Source: Lachnospira multipara LB2003
GTDB lineage: Bacteria > Bacillota > Clostridia > Lachnospirales > Lachnospiraceae
Reading direction: 5' to 3'
Length of the DNA stretch: 52,979 bases
Assembly: GCF_000702205.1 (NCBI RefSeq)
Contig: NZ_JNKW01000013.1
Location: 1 to 52,979 of the forward strand
Shown: piece after piece, positions 24,174 through 32,019 of the stretch
How positions within the stretch are numbered: position 1 is the stretch's first letter
Layout: each line of letters begins with the position of its first letter
Made by a program: the position numbers and the translations under genes
Notes under the pieces: generated by a model
Told to the model about the DNA's origin: nothing
The model's database searches: none
The model's input: only the letters and a program-made list of their open reading frames with translations

Positions 24174-25406
24174 ATGCTAGATTTTAATTATGTTGTTCGT
24201 ACAGATGTAAGATTTGGTAAAGGTCAGATAAAGTCTTTACCTGAATTGGTAGCTAAATATAATAAGGATTCCCTTGGTTTATTAGGCACTATAAATAGTA
24301 ATGAGCATCCTAATGTCTTACTAGTTTATGGTGGCGGAAGTATTAAGAAAAATGGAATTTACGATGATGCCATAAAGGGCTTAGAGGCTTGTAAGGTAAT
24401 TGAACTTAATGGAATTGAGCCAAATCCGAAGATTGATAAGATTAGAGAAGGTGCAAAGCTTTGCAAGGAGAATAATATAGATGTGGTTGTTGCAATCGGT
24501 GGAGGATCAGTAATTGATTCTTCTAAGATGATTGCAGCAGGTGCATTTTATGAAGGAGATCCATGGGATATGGTGCTAGATAGCAAGAAGATAGGTAAGG
24601 TTTTACCTGTAATTGCAATTCTAACTATATCAGCAACAGGATCAGAATGTAATAAAAATGCAGTTATATCTAATATGGAAACAAATGAGAAATTAGGAAC
24701 AAGTTCTAAGGAATTTATACCAAGAGCAGCAATTTGTGATCCTACTTATCTATTCTCTCTTCCAGCAATTCAGACAGCAGCAGGAACAGCAGATATAATG
24801 TCACATACTTTTGAGCAGTATTTTAGAAAGGACACAGGAGCATATCTTACACAGTCGTTTTGTGAATCAATATTAAAGACATGTATAAAGTATTGCCCAG
24901 TAGCCCTTAGAGAACCTGATAATTATGAGGCAAGAGCTAACTTAATGTGGGCAAGCACAACAGCTCTAAATAGTTTGATGTCTTGTGGAACAAGTGGAGC
25001 TTGGACATGTCATCCAATAGAGCATGAATTAAGTGCATATTACGATATTACTCATGGTGTTGGATTAGCAATTATAACACCAAGATGGATGAGATATATT
25101 TTAAATAAAGACACTGTCCTTAAGTTTGCTCAGTACGGTCATAATGTATGGAACATTAGAGGCGAAGTAGATGATATTGAGACTTTATCAAAGGGAGAGT
25201 TAAGCATTATTGCCAACGAAGCAATTAATAGAACAGAGATGTTCTTTGAGGCTTGTGGAATTCCAATGACACTTACAGAAATTGGAATTGATGAGTCTAA
25301 GATTGATTTAATGGCAGAGGATACTATTAAATATAATGATTTATCTAATGCTTTTGTGCCATTAACTAAAGAAGATGTAAGTAAGATATTAAGAATGTGT
25401 TTATAG
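24174..25406 (+). CDS. iron-containing alcohol dehydrogenase
   Basis: A 410-aa group III (metal-dependent) alcohol dehydrogenase, slightly longer than the usual 385-395. Seen: VYGGGSIKKNG, AIGGGSVIDSSKMIAAGA (NAD(P) binding, about residues 103-120), ILTISATGSE, DIMSHTFEQYF (metal-binding Asp and His) and HPIEHELSAYYDITHGVGLAI (further metal His). It resembles butanol/YugJ-type dehydrogenases that reduce aldehydes in fermentation. A perfect AAGGAGG is 7 nt before ATG 24174. It is followed after 13 nt by a GT2 glycosyltransferase gene, though a functional link is not obvious. Confidence 0.88.
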   Translation: MLDFNYVVRTDVRFGKGQIKSLPELVAKYNKDSLGLLGTINSNEHPNVLLVYGGGSIKKNGIYDDAIKGLEACKVIELNGIEPNPKIDKIREGAKLCKENNIDVVVAIGGGSVIDSSKMIAAGAFYEGDPWDMVLDSKKIGKVLPVIAILTISATGSECNKNAVISNMETNEKLGTSSKEFIPRAAICDPTYLFSLPAIQTAAGTADIMSHTFEQYFRKDTGAYLTQSFCESILKTCIKYCPVALREPDNYEARANLMWASTTALNSLMSCGTSGAWTCHPIEHELSAYYDITHGVGLAIITPRWMRYILNKDTVLKFAQYGHNVWNIRGEVDDIETLSKGELSIIANEAINRTEMFFEACGIPMTLTEIGIDESKIDLMAEDTIKYNDLSNAFVPLTKEDVSKILRMCL

Positions 25407-25419
25407 TAAGAGGTAAAAA

Positions 25420-26358
25420 ATGGAAAAAGAAACTATATCAGTAATAGTGCCAGTTTATAATGTTGAAAGCTATCTAGAAGAATGTGTAGAAAGTATTATA
25501 AATCAAAGCTATAGGAATTTAGAGATAATACTAGTTGACGATGGTTCAACTGATAATAGTTCTAAAATATGTGACGATTTTAGTAAGAAAGATGCTAGAA
25601 TAAAAGTAATTCATAAAGAAAATGGCGGAATAGGTAAGGCAAGAAATGCAGGAGTAGAACTAGCAACAGGAGAATATTTAGCTTTTATTGATAGCGATGA
25701 TTGTATAAAAGAGACATTTATTGAAGAACTATATAAGCTACTAAAAGAAACAGACTCAGATATTGCTGGTTGTCGTTTTTATAGAAATATACCAGGAACA
25801 ACTAACTTTGTTTATCCTAAAGAATCTACTGATTACAACTTTGTAACTGATTCTGAGGGAATAATGAAGAGGCTTTATAATGACATGGGCGTCTTTTGTG
25901 TTGTATGGAATAAATTGTACAAAAAAGACATTATAAAAAAGCATCCATTTACGGATGTAAAAATAGCAGAAGATGCATATATAATGCGTGAATATATGTT
26001 TGAAGCCAAGAAAATAGCCTGGACTAGTAAAGCTCTTTATATGTATAGAGATAGACCAGGAAGCATAATGACTTCTAAGAGAAATTTTAGTATAGAAGAA
26101 CAGGAACAAAGAATGTTCTGGCTAGAGAAGCATATTGCCTATTATAAAGCTAATAAGATGGATGAATTACAAGCGCTAGCGGAGAAAGTTTACCTTTTCA
26201 ATATACATGAAGTTTGGTCAGATTTAGATAAGGGTGCTAAGAAATTTTATAAGAGCAAATATTTTGAAAAATATGGACATATGCTAAAGGCAAAAGGTAA
26301 CCCAATAAAATCTAAAATAAAATATACAATATTTGCAATTAAATTAGTTTTGTCGTAA
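25420..26358 (+). CDS. family 2 glycosyltransferase
   Basis: A 312-aa GT-A fold glycosyltransferase. Seen: ISVIVPVYNVESYLEECVES at the N-terminus, ILVDDGSTDNS (nucleotide-sugar binding), NGGIGKARNAG, and the metal-binding DSDD near residue 90. The C-terminal part has EDAYIMREY, the likely acceptor/catalytic region, and there is no obvious membrane span. The sugar and acceptor are unknown. The site AAGAGGT is about 8 nt before ATG 25420. The next gene is a Stealth phosphotransferase, so the pair probably builds a phosphate-linked surface glycan. Confidence 0.87.
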   Translation: MEKETISVIVPVYNVESYLEECVESIINQSYRNLEIILVDDGSTDNSSKICDDFSKKDARIKVIHKENGGIGKARNAGVELATGEYLAFIDSDDCIKETFIEELYKLLKETDSDIAGCRFYRNIPGTTNFVYPKESTDYNFVTDSEGIMKRLYNDMGVFCVVWNKLYKKDIIKKHPFTDVKIAEDAYIMREYMFEAKKIAWTSKALYMYRDRPGSIMTSKRNFSIEEQEQRMFWLEKHIAYYKANKMDELQALAEKVYLFNIHEVWSDLDKGAKKFYKSKYFEKYGHMLKAKGNPIKSKIKYTIFAIKLVLS

Positions 26359-26363
26359 ACTTG

Positions 26364-26396
26364 AACGAGGTGGCACAAAGTGCCACTTCGTTTATT
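26364..26396 (+). terminator. hairpin between the GT2 and Stealth genes
   Basis: AACGAGGTGGCA/TGCCACTTCGTT, a 12-bp stem with one G-T pair and loop CAAAG, followed by a broken T run (TTTATT). Probably a partial terminator that lowers expression of the downstream gene. Confidence 0.65.
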
Positions 26397-26423
26397 ATGT
26401 AAAAATATGACATAAAAGGGAAA

Positions 26424-27464
26424 ATGATTAATATGAAAAACAAGAAAATAGATGCAGTAGTATTATGGGTTGACGGTAATGATCCAAAATGGCAGGAAGA
26501 AAGAAAGCAATATAAAATAGCTAAGGCAGACGAACAGGGAAATCCTTCTTCATGCTTTAGAGATTATGATTTATTAGAGTTCTTCTTTAGAGGGATTGAA
26601 AAAAATATGCCATGGATTAATAATGTCTTCTTTATTACTTGGGGACATTTGCCTAAGTTTTTAGATACTAAAAATCCAAGACTAAAAATTGTAAATCACA
26701 AGGACTTTATACCTAAGGAGTATTTACCAACATATAACTCTAACGTAATAGAGTTAAATTTACATAGAATTAAGGAACTCTCAGAGAATTTCATCCTATT
26801 TAACGATGACATGTATGTAATAGATGAATTAAAAGAAGAGATGTTTTTTAAAAACGATTTAGTTTGCGACAGTCTTTTTTCTAGAACAATGGTAAATTAT
26901 GTTTATGGACATCAGATTTATTATACAGTCTTTAATAACATGAGCTTAGTAAATAAGCATTTCTATGGACATAAACCATTTACTAAGTGGATAAATCCGA
27001 AATATCCAATAAAAGAAAATATATCTAATGCTGTTAATAGACTAACTAAGAGATATTCAAGTTTTGAAAATCAACATGTAGCCCTGGCACATAAAAAATC
27101 AACTTTTGAGGAAGTCTGGAAAGAAGAAGGAGATGTCCTTGATAAAATGTGCCACAATAAATTTAGAACTGCTTATGATTTTAGTCATTGGCTAATGCGC
27201 TATTGGAGATTTGCTAAGGGAGATTTTAATCCTATTAATGTAGGGGACATTGGCTTTTATACAGACGTTAACTGGAATATTGATGACCTGGTGGATATAG
27301 TTGTAAATAAAAAAGAAAAAATATTCTTATTAAACGATTCATCAGAGGAGTCAGAGGAAGATTTTATAGTGCATAGACAAAAAATCTATGATGCCTTTTC
27401 TAAGATTTTACCAGAAAAATCATCCTTTGAGTTAGATAGTAAGATTAAAGAAAATATAGAATAA
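26424..27464 (+). CDS. Stealth-family sugar-phosphate transferase
   Basis: A 346-aa Stealth protein, a family shared with human GlcNAc-1-phosphotransferase, which transfers sugar-1-phosphate to glycans and makes phosphodiester-linked capsule or surface polymers. Conserved regions by eye: CR1 IDAVVLWVDGNDPKW (about residues 9-23), CR2 from FFRGIEKNMPWINNVFFITW to ENFILFNDDMYV (about 52-134), CR3-like GHKPFTKWINP, CR4-like FDFSHWLMRYW-type segment. AAGGG is only 3 nt before ATG 26424; ATG 26433 is 12 nt away, so the start is uncertain by three residues. No wider capsule cluster is nearby. Confidence 0.85.
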   Translation: MINMKNKKIDAVVLWVDGNDPKWQEERKQYKIAKADEQGNPSSCFRDYDLLEFFFRGIEKNMPWINNVFFITWGHLPKFLDTKNPRLKIVNHKDFIPKEYLPTYNSNVIELNLHRIKELSENFILFNDDMYVIDELKEEMFFKNDLVCDSLFSRTMVNYVYGHQIYYTVFNNMSLVNKHFYGHKPFTKWINPKYPIKENISNAVNRLTKRYSSFENQHVALAHKKSTFEEVWKEEGDVLDKMCHNKFRTAYDFSHWLMRYWRFAKGDFNPINVGDIGFYTDVNWNIDDLVDIVVNKKEKIFLLNDSSEESEEDFIVHRQKIYDAFSKILPEKSSFELDSKIKENIE

Positions 27465-27490
27465 GACTCGCGAGCGAGTCTTGATTTTTA
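27463..27490 (+). terminator. terminator of the Stealth gene
   Basis: AAGACTCG-CGAG-CGAGTCTT, an 8-bp stem that begins within the stop codon, followed by GATTTTTA. Confidence 0.8.
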
Positions 27491-27504
27491 GAAAAAAGCA
27501 TCCC

Positions 27505-27533
27505 TTGACTTTTTTCTATAGATTAACTACAAT
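27505..27533 (+). promoter_or_regulatory. ileS promoter
   Basis: -35 TTGACT (27505-27510), exactly 17 bp, -10 TACAAT (27528-27533). Transcription would start near 27540 and give a leader of about 285 nt. Confidence 0.8.
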
Positions 27534-27539
27534 TAATTA

Positions 27540-27791
27540 AAATGCGTAGACGAAGACAGTAGATTTTGTTTGAAGCTAAGAGCGAGCCGGGTTGGTGTGA
27601 GCCGGTACCAGTAGAACTTAATTGAACATCACTTCCGAGCAGCCAAGCAGAAATAAGCTATAAGTTTAGAGTAAGTAAGGACGGTAATCCCACCGTTAGG
27701 AGAAATCTAGGGACGCATATGCTGGTATGTCGTAATTGGTTAATAATGAGTGAATTTTCGCCCCATTGCCGTTTACGGCAGTGGGGCTTTT
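27540..27791 (+). promoter_or_regulatory. T-box leader, isoleucine type
   Basis: Stem I hallmarks are visible: AGCGAGCCGGG...GAGCCGGT (27581-27605) and the specifier region GAACATCACTTCCGAG with specifier codon ATC (27628-27630) for isoleucine. A stem III-like GACGGTAATCCCACCGTTA follows. The tRNA-end-binding sequence TGGT (27723-27726) fits UGGN, but the flanks depart from the usual AGGGTGGNACCGCG. The terminator is GCCCCATTGCCG/CGGCAGTGGGGC (27760-27787) and TTTT. Uncharged tRNA-Ile would favour read-through into ileS. The antiterminator pairing is not worked out with certainty. Confidence 0.88.
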
Positions 27792-27823
27792 GTTGTAATA
27801 AGACAAAGAAAGGAAGAAAAACA

Positions 27824-30800
27824 ATGGTTTACGAGAAAGTATCATCAGACATGAATTTCGTCGCACGAGAAAAAGAAGTAGAGAAATTCTGGAAGGATAA
27901 TGACATTTTCCAAAAGAGTATTGATAGTCGTAAGGAAGGAGAAACATACACATTCTATGATGGACCTCCTACAGCTAATGGTAAGCCACATATTGGACAT
28001 GTGCTTACAAGAGTTATTAAGGATATGATTCCAAGATATAGAACAATGAAGGGTTATCAGGTTCCAAGAAAAGCTGGTTGGGATACACACGGCCTTCCTG
28101 TAGAACTTGAAGTAGAGAAGATGCTTGGTCTTGATGGTAAAGAGCAGATCGAGGAATACGGTCTTGAACCATTTATTAAGCATTGTAAGGATTCAGTTTG
28201 GAAATATAAGGGAATGTGGGAAGATTTCTCATCAACTGTAGGTTTCTGGGCTGATATGGATAATCCTTATGTAACATATAACGATGACTTTATTGAGTCT
28301 GAATGGTGGGCTCTTAAGACTATTTGGGAAAAAGGTTTACTTTATAAGGGCTTTAAGATTGTACCTTACTGTCCTAGATGTGGTACACCTCTTTCATCTC
28401 ACGAGGTTGCTCAAGGATATAAGACAGTTAAGGAACGTTCTGCAGTTGTAAGATTTAAGTGTGTTGGTGAAGATGCATATTTCCTTGCTTGGACAACAAC
28501 ACCTTGGACACTTCCAAGTAACGTAGCTTTATGTGTTAACCCAGATGAAGTTTATGTTAAGGTTAAGACAGCTGAAGATAAGGTTTATTATATGGCTAAG
28601 GCTTTACTTGATTCAGTACTTTCTGGATTATCAGTTAAGGAAGGAAAGACAGTAAAGGGCGAAGCTCTTGATAAGAACGAAAAGGGTAATTTTGTAGCTA
28701 AGGGTTCAGGTGAAGGCTTTGACTATGAAATTCTTGAAGAATATAAGGGTAGCGATCTTGAACATAAAGAATATGAGCCATTATTTGCTTGTGCTGGTGA
28801 ATTAGCTGCTAAGCAGAATAAGAAGGGCTTCTTTGTAACATGTGATTCATATGTAACTATGTCAGATGGTACAGGTATTGTACATATCGCACCTGCATTT
28901 GGTGAAGACGATGCTAAGGTTGGTCGTAAGTATGACCTTCCATTCGTACAGTTCGTTGATGGTAAGGGTGAATTAACTAAGGAAACTCCATATGCTGGTA
29001 CATTTGTTAAGAAGGCTGATCCATTAGTACTTAAGGACTTAGATGCTGAAGGTAAGTTGTTTGATGCACCTAAGTTTGAGCATGAGTATCCACACTGCTG
29101 GAGATGTGATACACCACTTATCTACTATGCTAGAGAGAGCTGGTTTGTTAAAATGTCAGACCCAGAAGTAAAGGCTAACTTAATTGCTAACAACAAGACA
29201 ATTAACTGGATTCCTGAGACAATTGGTTCAGGTAGATTTGGTGCTTGGCTTGAAAATGTACAGGATTGGGGTATTTCTCGTAACAGATATTGGGGTACAC
29301 CACTTCCAGTATGGGAAACAGAAGATGGTACAGAAAGAATCTGTATCGGCAGCAGAGAAGAACTTGCTAAGCTTTCTGGTAACCCAGAAGATGCTAAGGT
29401 AGAACTTCATAGACCATACATTGATAAGGTTGTTATTAAGTCACCTAAGACTGGTAAAGAAATGCATAGAGTTCCAGAAGTTATTGACTGCTGGTTTGAC
29501 TCAGGTTCAATGCCATTTGCACAGCATCACTATCCATTTGAGAATAAGGACTTATTTGAGAAGCAGTTCCCAGCTAAGTTCATTTCAGAAGCTGTAGATC
29601 AGACAAGAGGTTGGTTCTATTCACTTCTTGCTATTTCAACACTTCTCTTTAATAAGGCACCATACGAGAACGTAATTGTACTTGGTCACGTTCAGGATGC
29701 TGATGGACAGAAGATGAGTAAGTCAAAGGGTAACGCAGTTGATCCTTTTGATGCATTACAGAAGCACGGCGCTGATGCTATTAGATGGTATTTCTATGAG
29801 AATTCAGCACCATGGATTCCTAATAGATTTAAGGATGAATGGGTTTCAGAAGGCCAGAGAAAGTTCATGGGTACATTCTGGAATACATATGCATTCTTCG
29901 TACTTTATGCTAATATCGATGATTTCGATGCTACAAAGTACACACTTGAATATGATAAGCTTTCAGTAATGGATAAGTGGGTATTATCAAAGCTTAACTC
30001 ACTTGTAACATTAGTTGATGATAACTTAGCTAACTATAAGATTACAGAAACAGCTAGAGCTCTAGAAGACTTCGTAGATGAATTATCTAACTGGTATGTA
30101 AGACGTAGCCGTGAGAGATTCTGGGCTAAGGGTATGGAGCAGGATAAGATTAATGCTTATATGACTCTTTATACAACACTTGTAACTCTTGCTAAGATTT
30201 CAGCTCCTATGGTTCCATTTATGACAGAGAATATCTATCAGAACCTTGTAAGACGCATTGATAAGACAGCTCCAGAGTCAATTCATCTTTGCGACTTCCC
30301 AGTTGCTAATGCTGAATTTGTTGACAAGAAGCTTGAAGAAACAATGGAAGATGTTCTTGATGCAGTAGTTATTGGACGTGCTTGCCGTAACACAACTAAT
30401 ATTAAGAATCGTCAGCCAATTGGTAAGATGTTTATTAAGGCAGATTGGAAGTTAGATGATTTCTATACAGCTATTATTGCTGATGAATTAAATGTTAAGA
30501 CTGTAGAATATAAGGATGATGTAAGAGACTTTACAAGTTATTCCTTCAAGCCACAGCTTAAGACACTTGGACCAAAGTACGGTAAGATTCTTAATAATAT
30601 TAGAACAGCTCTTACAGAACTTGATGGAAATAAGGCTATGGATGAGCTTAACGAAACAGGAGTATTAAAGCTTACAGTTGCAGATCAGGAAATAGAACTT
30701 TCTAAGGAAGATCTGCTTATTGAAATGACTCAGATGGAAGGTTATGTTGCTAACTCAGATAAGGGTGTAACAGTAGTACTTGATACTAACCTTACAGAAG

Positions 30801-31060
30801 AATTATTAGAAGAAGGTTTTGTACGTGAAGTAATTTCTAAGGTTCAGACAATGCGTAAGGATGCTGGATTTGAAGTTATGGATAAGATTACACTTTACAT
30901 TTCAGGTAATGATAAGGTAGCAAGTCTTGTAACTAAGAATGCAGAACAGGTTAAGTCAGTTTGCTTAGTTGAAGAGATTAAGACAGATAGTCTTGCAGGA
31001 TCAACTAAGGACTGGGATATTAACGGTGAGAAAGTAACTCTTGGTGTTGAAAGAAGATAA
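27824..31060 (+). CDS. ileS: isoleucyl-tRNA synthetase, eukaryote-like (type 2)
   Basis: Class I synthetase of 1,078 aa that charges tRNA-Ile. Seen: FYDGPPTANGKPHIGHVLTR with HIGH at about 55-58, GWDTHGLPVE, the editing domain, WCDTPLIYYARESWF-like, and KMSKS at 630-634. The wording of the HIGH region and the extended C-terminus without the Zn-finger of type 1 place it in the eukaryote-like type 2 group, which is generally poorly inhibited by mupirocin (known for the type, inferred here). I chose ATG 27824 with AGGAAG 7 nt upstream; an upstream in-frame start would fall within the T-box RNA. Controlled by the T-box leader. Confidence 0.93.
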   Translation: MVYEKVSSDMNFVAREKEVEKFWKDNDIFQKSIDSRKEGETYTFYDGPPTANGKPHIGHVLTRVIKDMIPRYRTMKGYQVPRKAGWDTHGLPVELEVEKMLGLDGKEQIEEYGLEPFIKHCKDSVWKYKGMWEDFSSTVGFWADMDNPYVTYNDDFIESEWWALKTIWEKGLLYKGFKIVPYCPRCGTPLSSHEVAQGYKTVKERSAVVRFKCVGEDAYFLAWTTTPWTLPSNVALCVNPDEVYVKVKTAEDKVYYMAKALLDSVLSGLSVKEGKTVKGEALDKNEKGNFVAKGSGEGFDYEILEEYKGSDLEHKEYEPLFACAGELAAKQNKKGFFVTCDSYVTMSDGTGIVHIAPAFGEDDAKVGRKYDLPFVQFVDGKGELTKETPYAGTFVKKADPLVLKDLDAEGKLFDAPKFEHEYPHCWRCDTPLIYYARESWFVKMSDPEVKANLIANNKTINWIPETIGSGRFGAWLENVQDWGISRNRYWGTPLPVWETEDGTERICIGSREELAKLSGNPEDAKVELHRPYIDKVVIKSPKTGKEMHRVPEVIDCWFDSGSMPFAQHHYPFENKDLFEKQFPAKFISEAVDQTRGWFYSLLAISTLLFNKAPYENVIVLGHVQDADGQKMSKSKGNAVDPFDALQKHGADAIRWYFYENSAPWIPNRFKDEWVSEGQRKFMGTFWNTYAFFVLYANIDDFDATKYTLEYDKLSVMDKWVLSKLNSLVTLVDDNLANYKITETARALEDFVDELSNWYVRRSRERFWAKGMEQDKINAYMTLYTTLVTLAKISAPMVPFMTENIYQNLVRRIDKTAPESIHLCDFPVANAEFVDKKLEETMEDVLDAVVIGRACRNTTNIKNRQPIGKMFIKADWKLDDFYTAIIADELNVKTVEYKDDVRDFTSYSFKPQLKTLGPKYGKILNNIRTALTELDGNKAMDELNETGVLKLTVADQEIELSKEDLLIEMTQMEGYVANSDKGVTVVLDTNLTEELLEEGFVREVISKVQTMRKDAGFEVMDKITLYISGNDKVASLVTKNAEQVKSVCLVEEIKTDSLAGSTKDWDINGEKVTLGVERR

Positions 31061-31080
31061 AAAATAAAAGATAAAAAAGT

Positions 31081-31111
31081 TGTCTATAGAACATTGACTA
31101 AATTATAGACA
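31081..31111. repeat. inverted repeat after ileS
   Basis: TGTCTATA (31081-31088) and TATAGACA (31104-31111), 8-bp arms with a 15-nt loop, between the ileS stop codon and its terminator. Role unknown; it may protect the mRNA 3' end. Confidence 0.4.
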
Positions 31112-31117
31112 TAAATA

Positions 31118-31158
31118 AAATCGGGAAATGAATATTTCATTTCCCGATTTCTTTTTTT
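31118..31158. terminator. bidirectional terminator, ileS and licT-like gene
   Basis: Perfect 15-bp stem AAATCGGGAAATGAA/TTCATTTCCCGATTT with a 3-nt loop, followed by CTTTTTTTT on the plus strand and preceded by A-rich sequence for the minus strand. Confidence 0.9.
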
Positions 31159-31168
31159 TAAAATGTAA

Positions 31169-32008
31169 TTAGCTATCTTGTTCGATATCAGTCTTTACTC
31201 TTTCAATGTGCATTGCAAGATAACCTATTTCGATATCATCTAATTTAGTACCAAGGCTTTTTCCTAATTCTTCGCAAACCGTAGCAGCTATACCGAAGGA
31301 TTGAGGGAAAGTATTTAGAATGTAGTCATTCATATTTAGTTTAAGAGGCTCATTGTGTTGGACTCTTGCTACCATATATCTAATGTGATTCATTAGACGG
31401 TTGTATGAAAGAGAATCAACACGAATGGTTGTCTTAGTAACATTTTCTATCATAGTGACACATTCGCGAACGGCTCTAGCAATTTCCATTGATTGAGAAA
31501 TTCTGTCATTTGAAATGGCAGAGTGCACATGAAGTGCTACATAACCGATTTCATCATCGCTAATATTGATATTAAATTGTTCTTGTAAAAGAGGTCTAAT
31601 AGTCTCTGCAATCTTATATTCCGAATGAAATAAAATCTTTATATCATCGATTAATGGATTAGAGATTTCTTCACCACTTTCAATACGTTTAACGGCAAAT
31701 TCAAGGTGATCTGCCATTGGGAAAATAATGTTATGATCAACATTATCAAATTTCTCATCTGCAATACAAAGAACAGCATCAGCAAGTTCAATATATATTG
31801 GTGATACGTTCTTAATAAATTCCTTTATATTGCCACGTTCCGTTGTTTCCTCTAAAGAGAAAATTCTATCGTCCGAACTAATGGTAATTTCTTGAGTTGG
31901 TTTCTTACCGAAACCAACTCCTTTACCAAGTATCAAATATTCTTTTAATTTATCTGTGTTTACGGCAATTACCGTATTATGATTTAATACTTTTTTTACC
32001 TTGTACAT
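31169..32008 (-). CDS. BglG/LicT-family transcription antiterminator
   Basis: A 279-aa RNA-binding antiterminator. The N-terminal CAT domain (about residues 1-58: KVLNHNTVIAV, LGKGVGFGKK) binds a leader RNA hairpin. Two PTS regulation domains follow, with histidines in FPMADHLEF, YVALHVHSA and YLAMHIERV as likely phosphorylation sites. It lies 11 nt downstream of the PTS permease gene, which has a leader with a terminator, so it most likely controls that operon by antitermination, as GlcT does for ptsG in Bacillus. Its own ribosome site is weak (AAAGA), suggesting coupling to the upstream gene. Confidence 0.87.
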   Translation of the reverse strand: MYKVKKVLNHNTVIAVNTDKLKEYLILGKGVGFGKKPTQEITISSDDRIFSLEETTERGNIKEFIKNVSPIYIELADAVLCIADEKFDNVDHNIIFPMADHLEFAVKRIESGEEISNPLIDDIKILFHSEYKIAETIRPLLQEQFNINISDDEIGYVALHVHSAISNDRISQSMEIARAVRECVTMIENVTKTTIRVDSLSYNRLMNHIRYMVARVQHNEPLKLNMNDYILNTFPQSFGIAATVCEELGKSLGTKLDDIEIGYLAMHIERVKTDIEQDS

Positions 32009-32019
32009 ATCTTTATTTT

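Noticed and set aside
27719-27823. Longer ileS start inside the T-box leader
   Set aside because: It would translate the terminator region of the T-box. ATG 27824 has its own ribosome site and gives the normal IleRS N-terminus.
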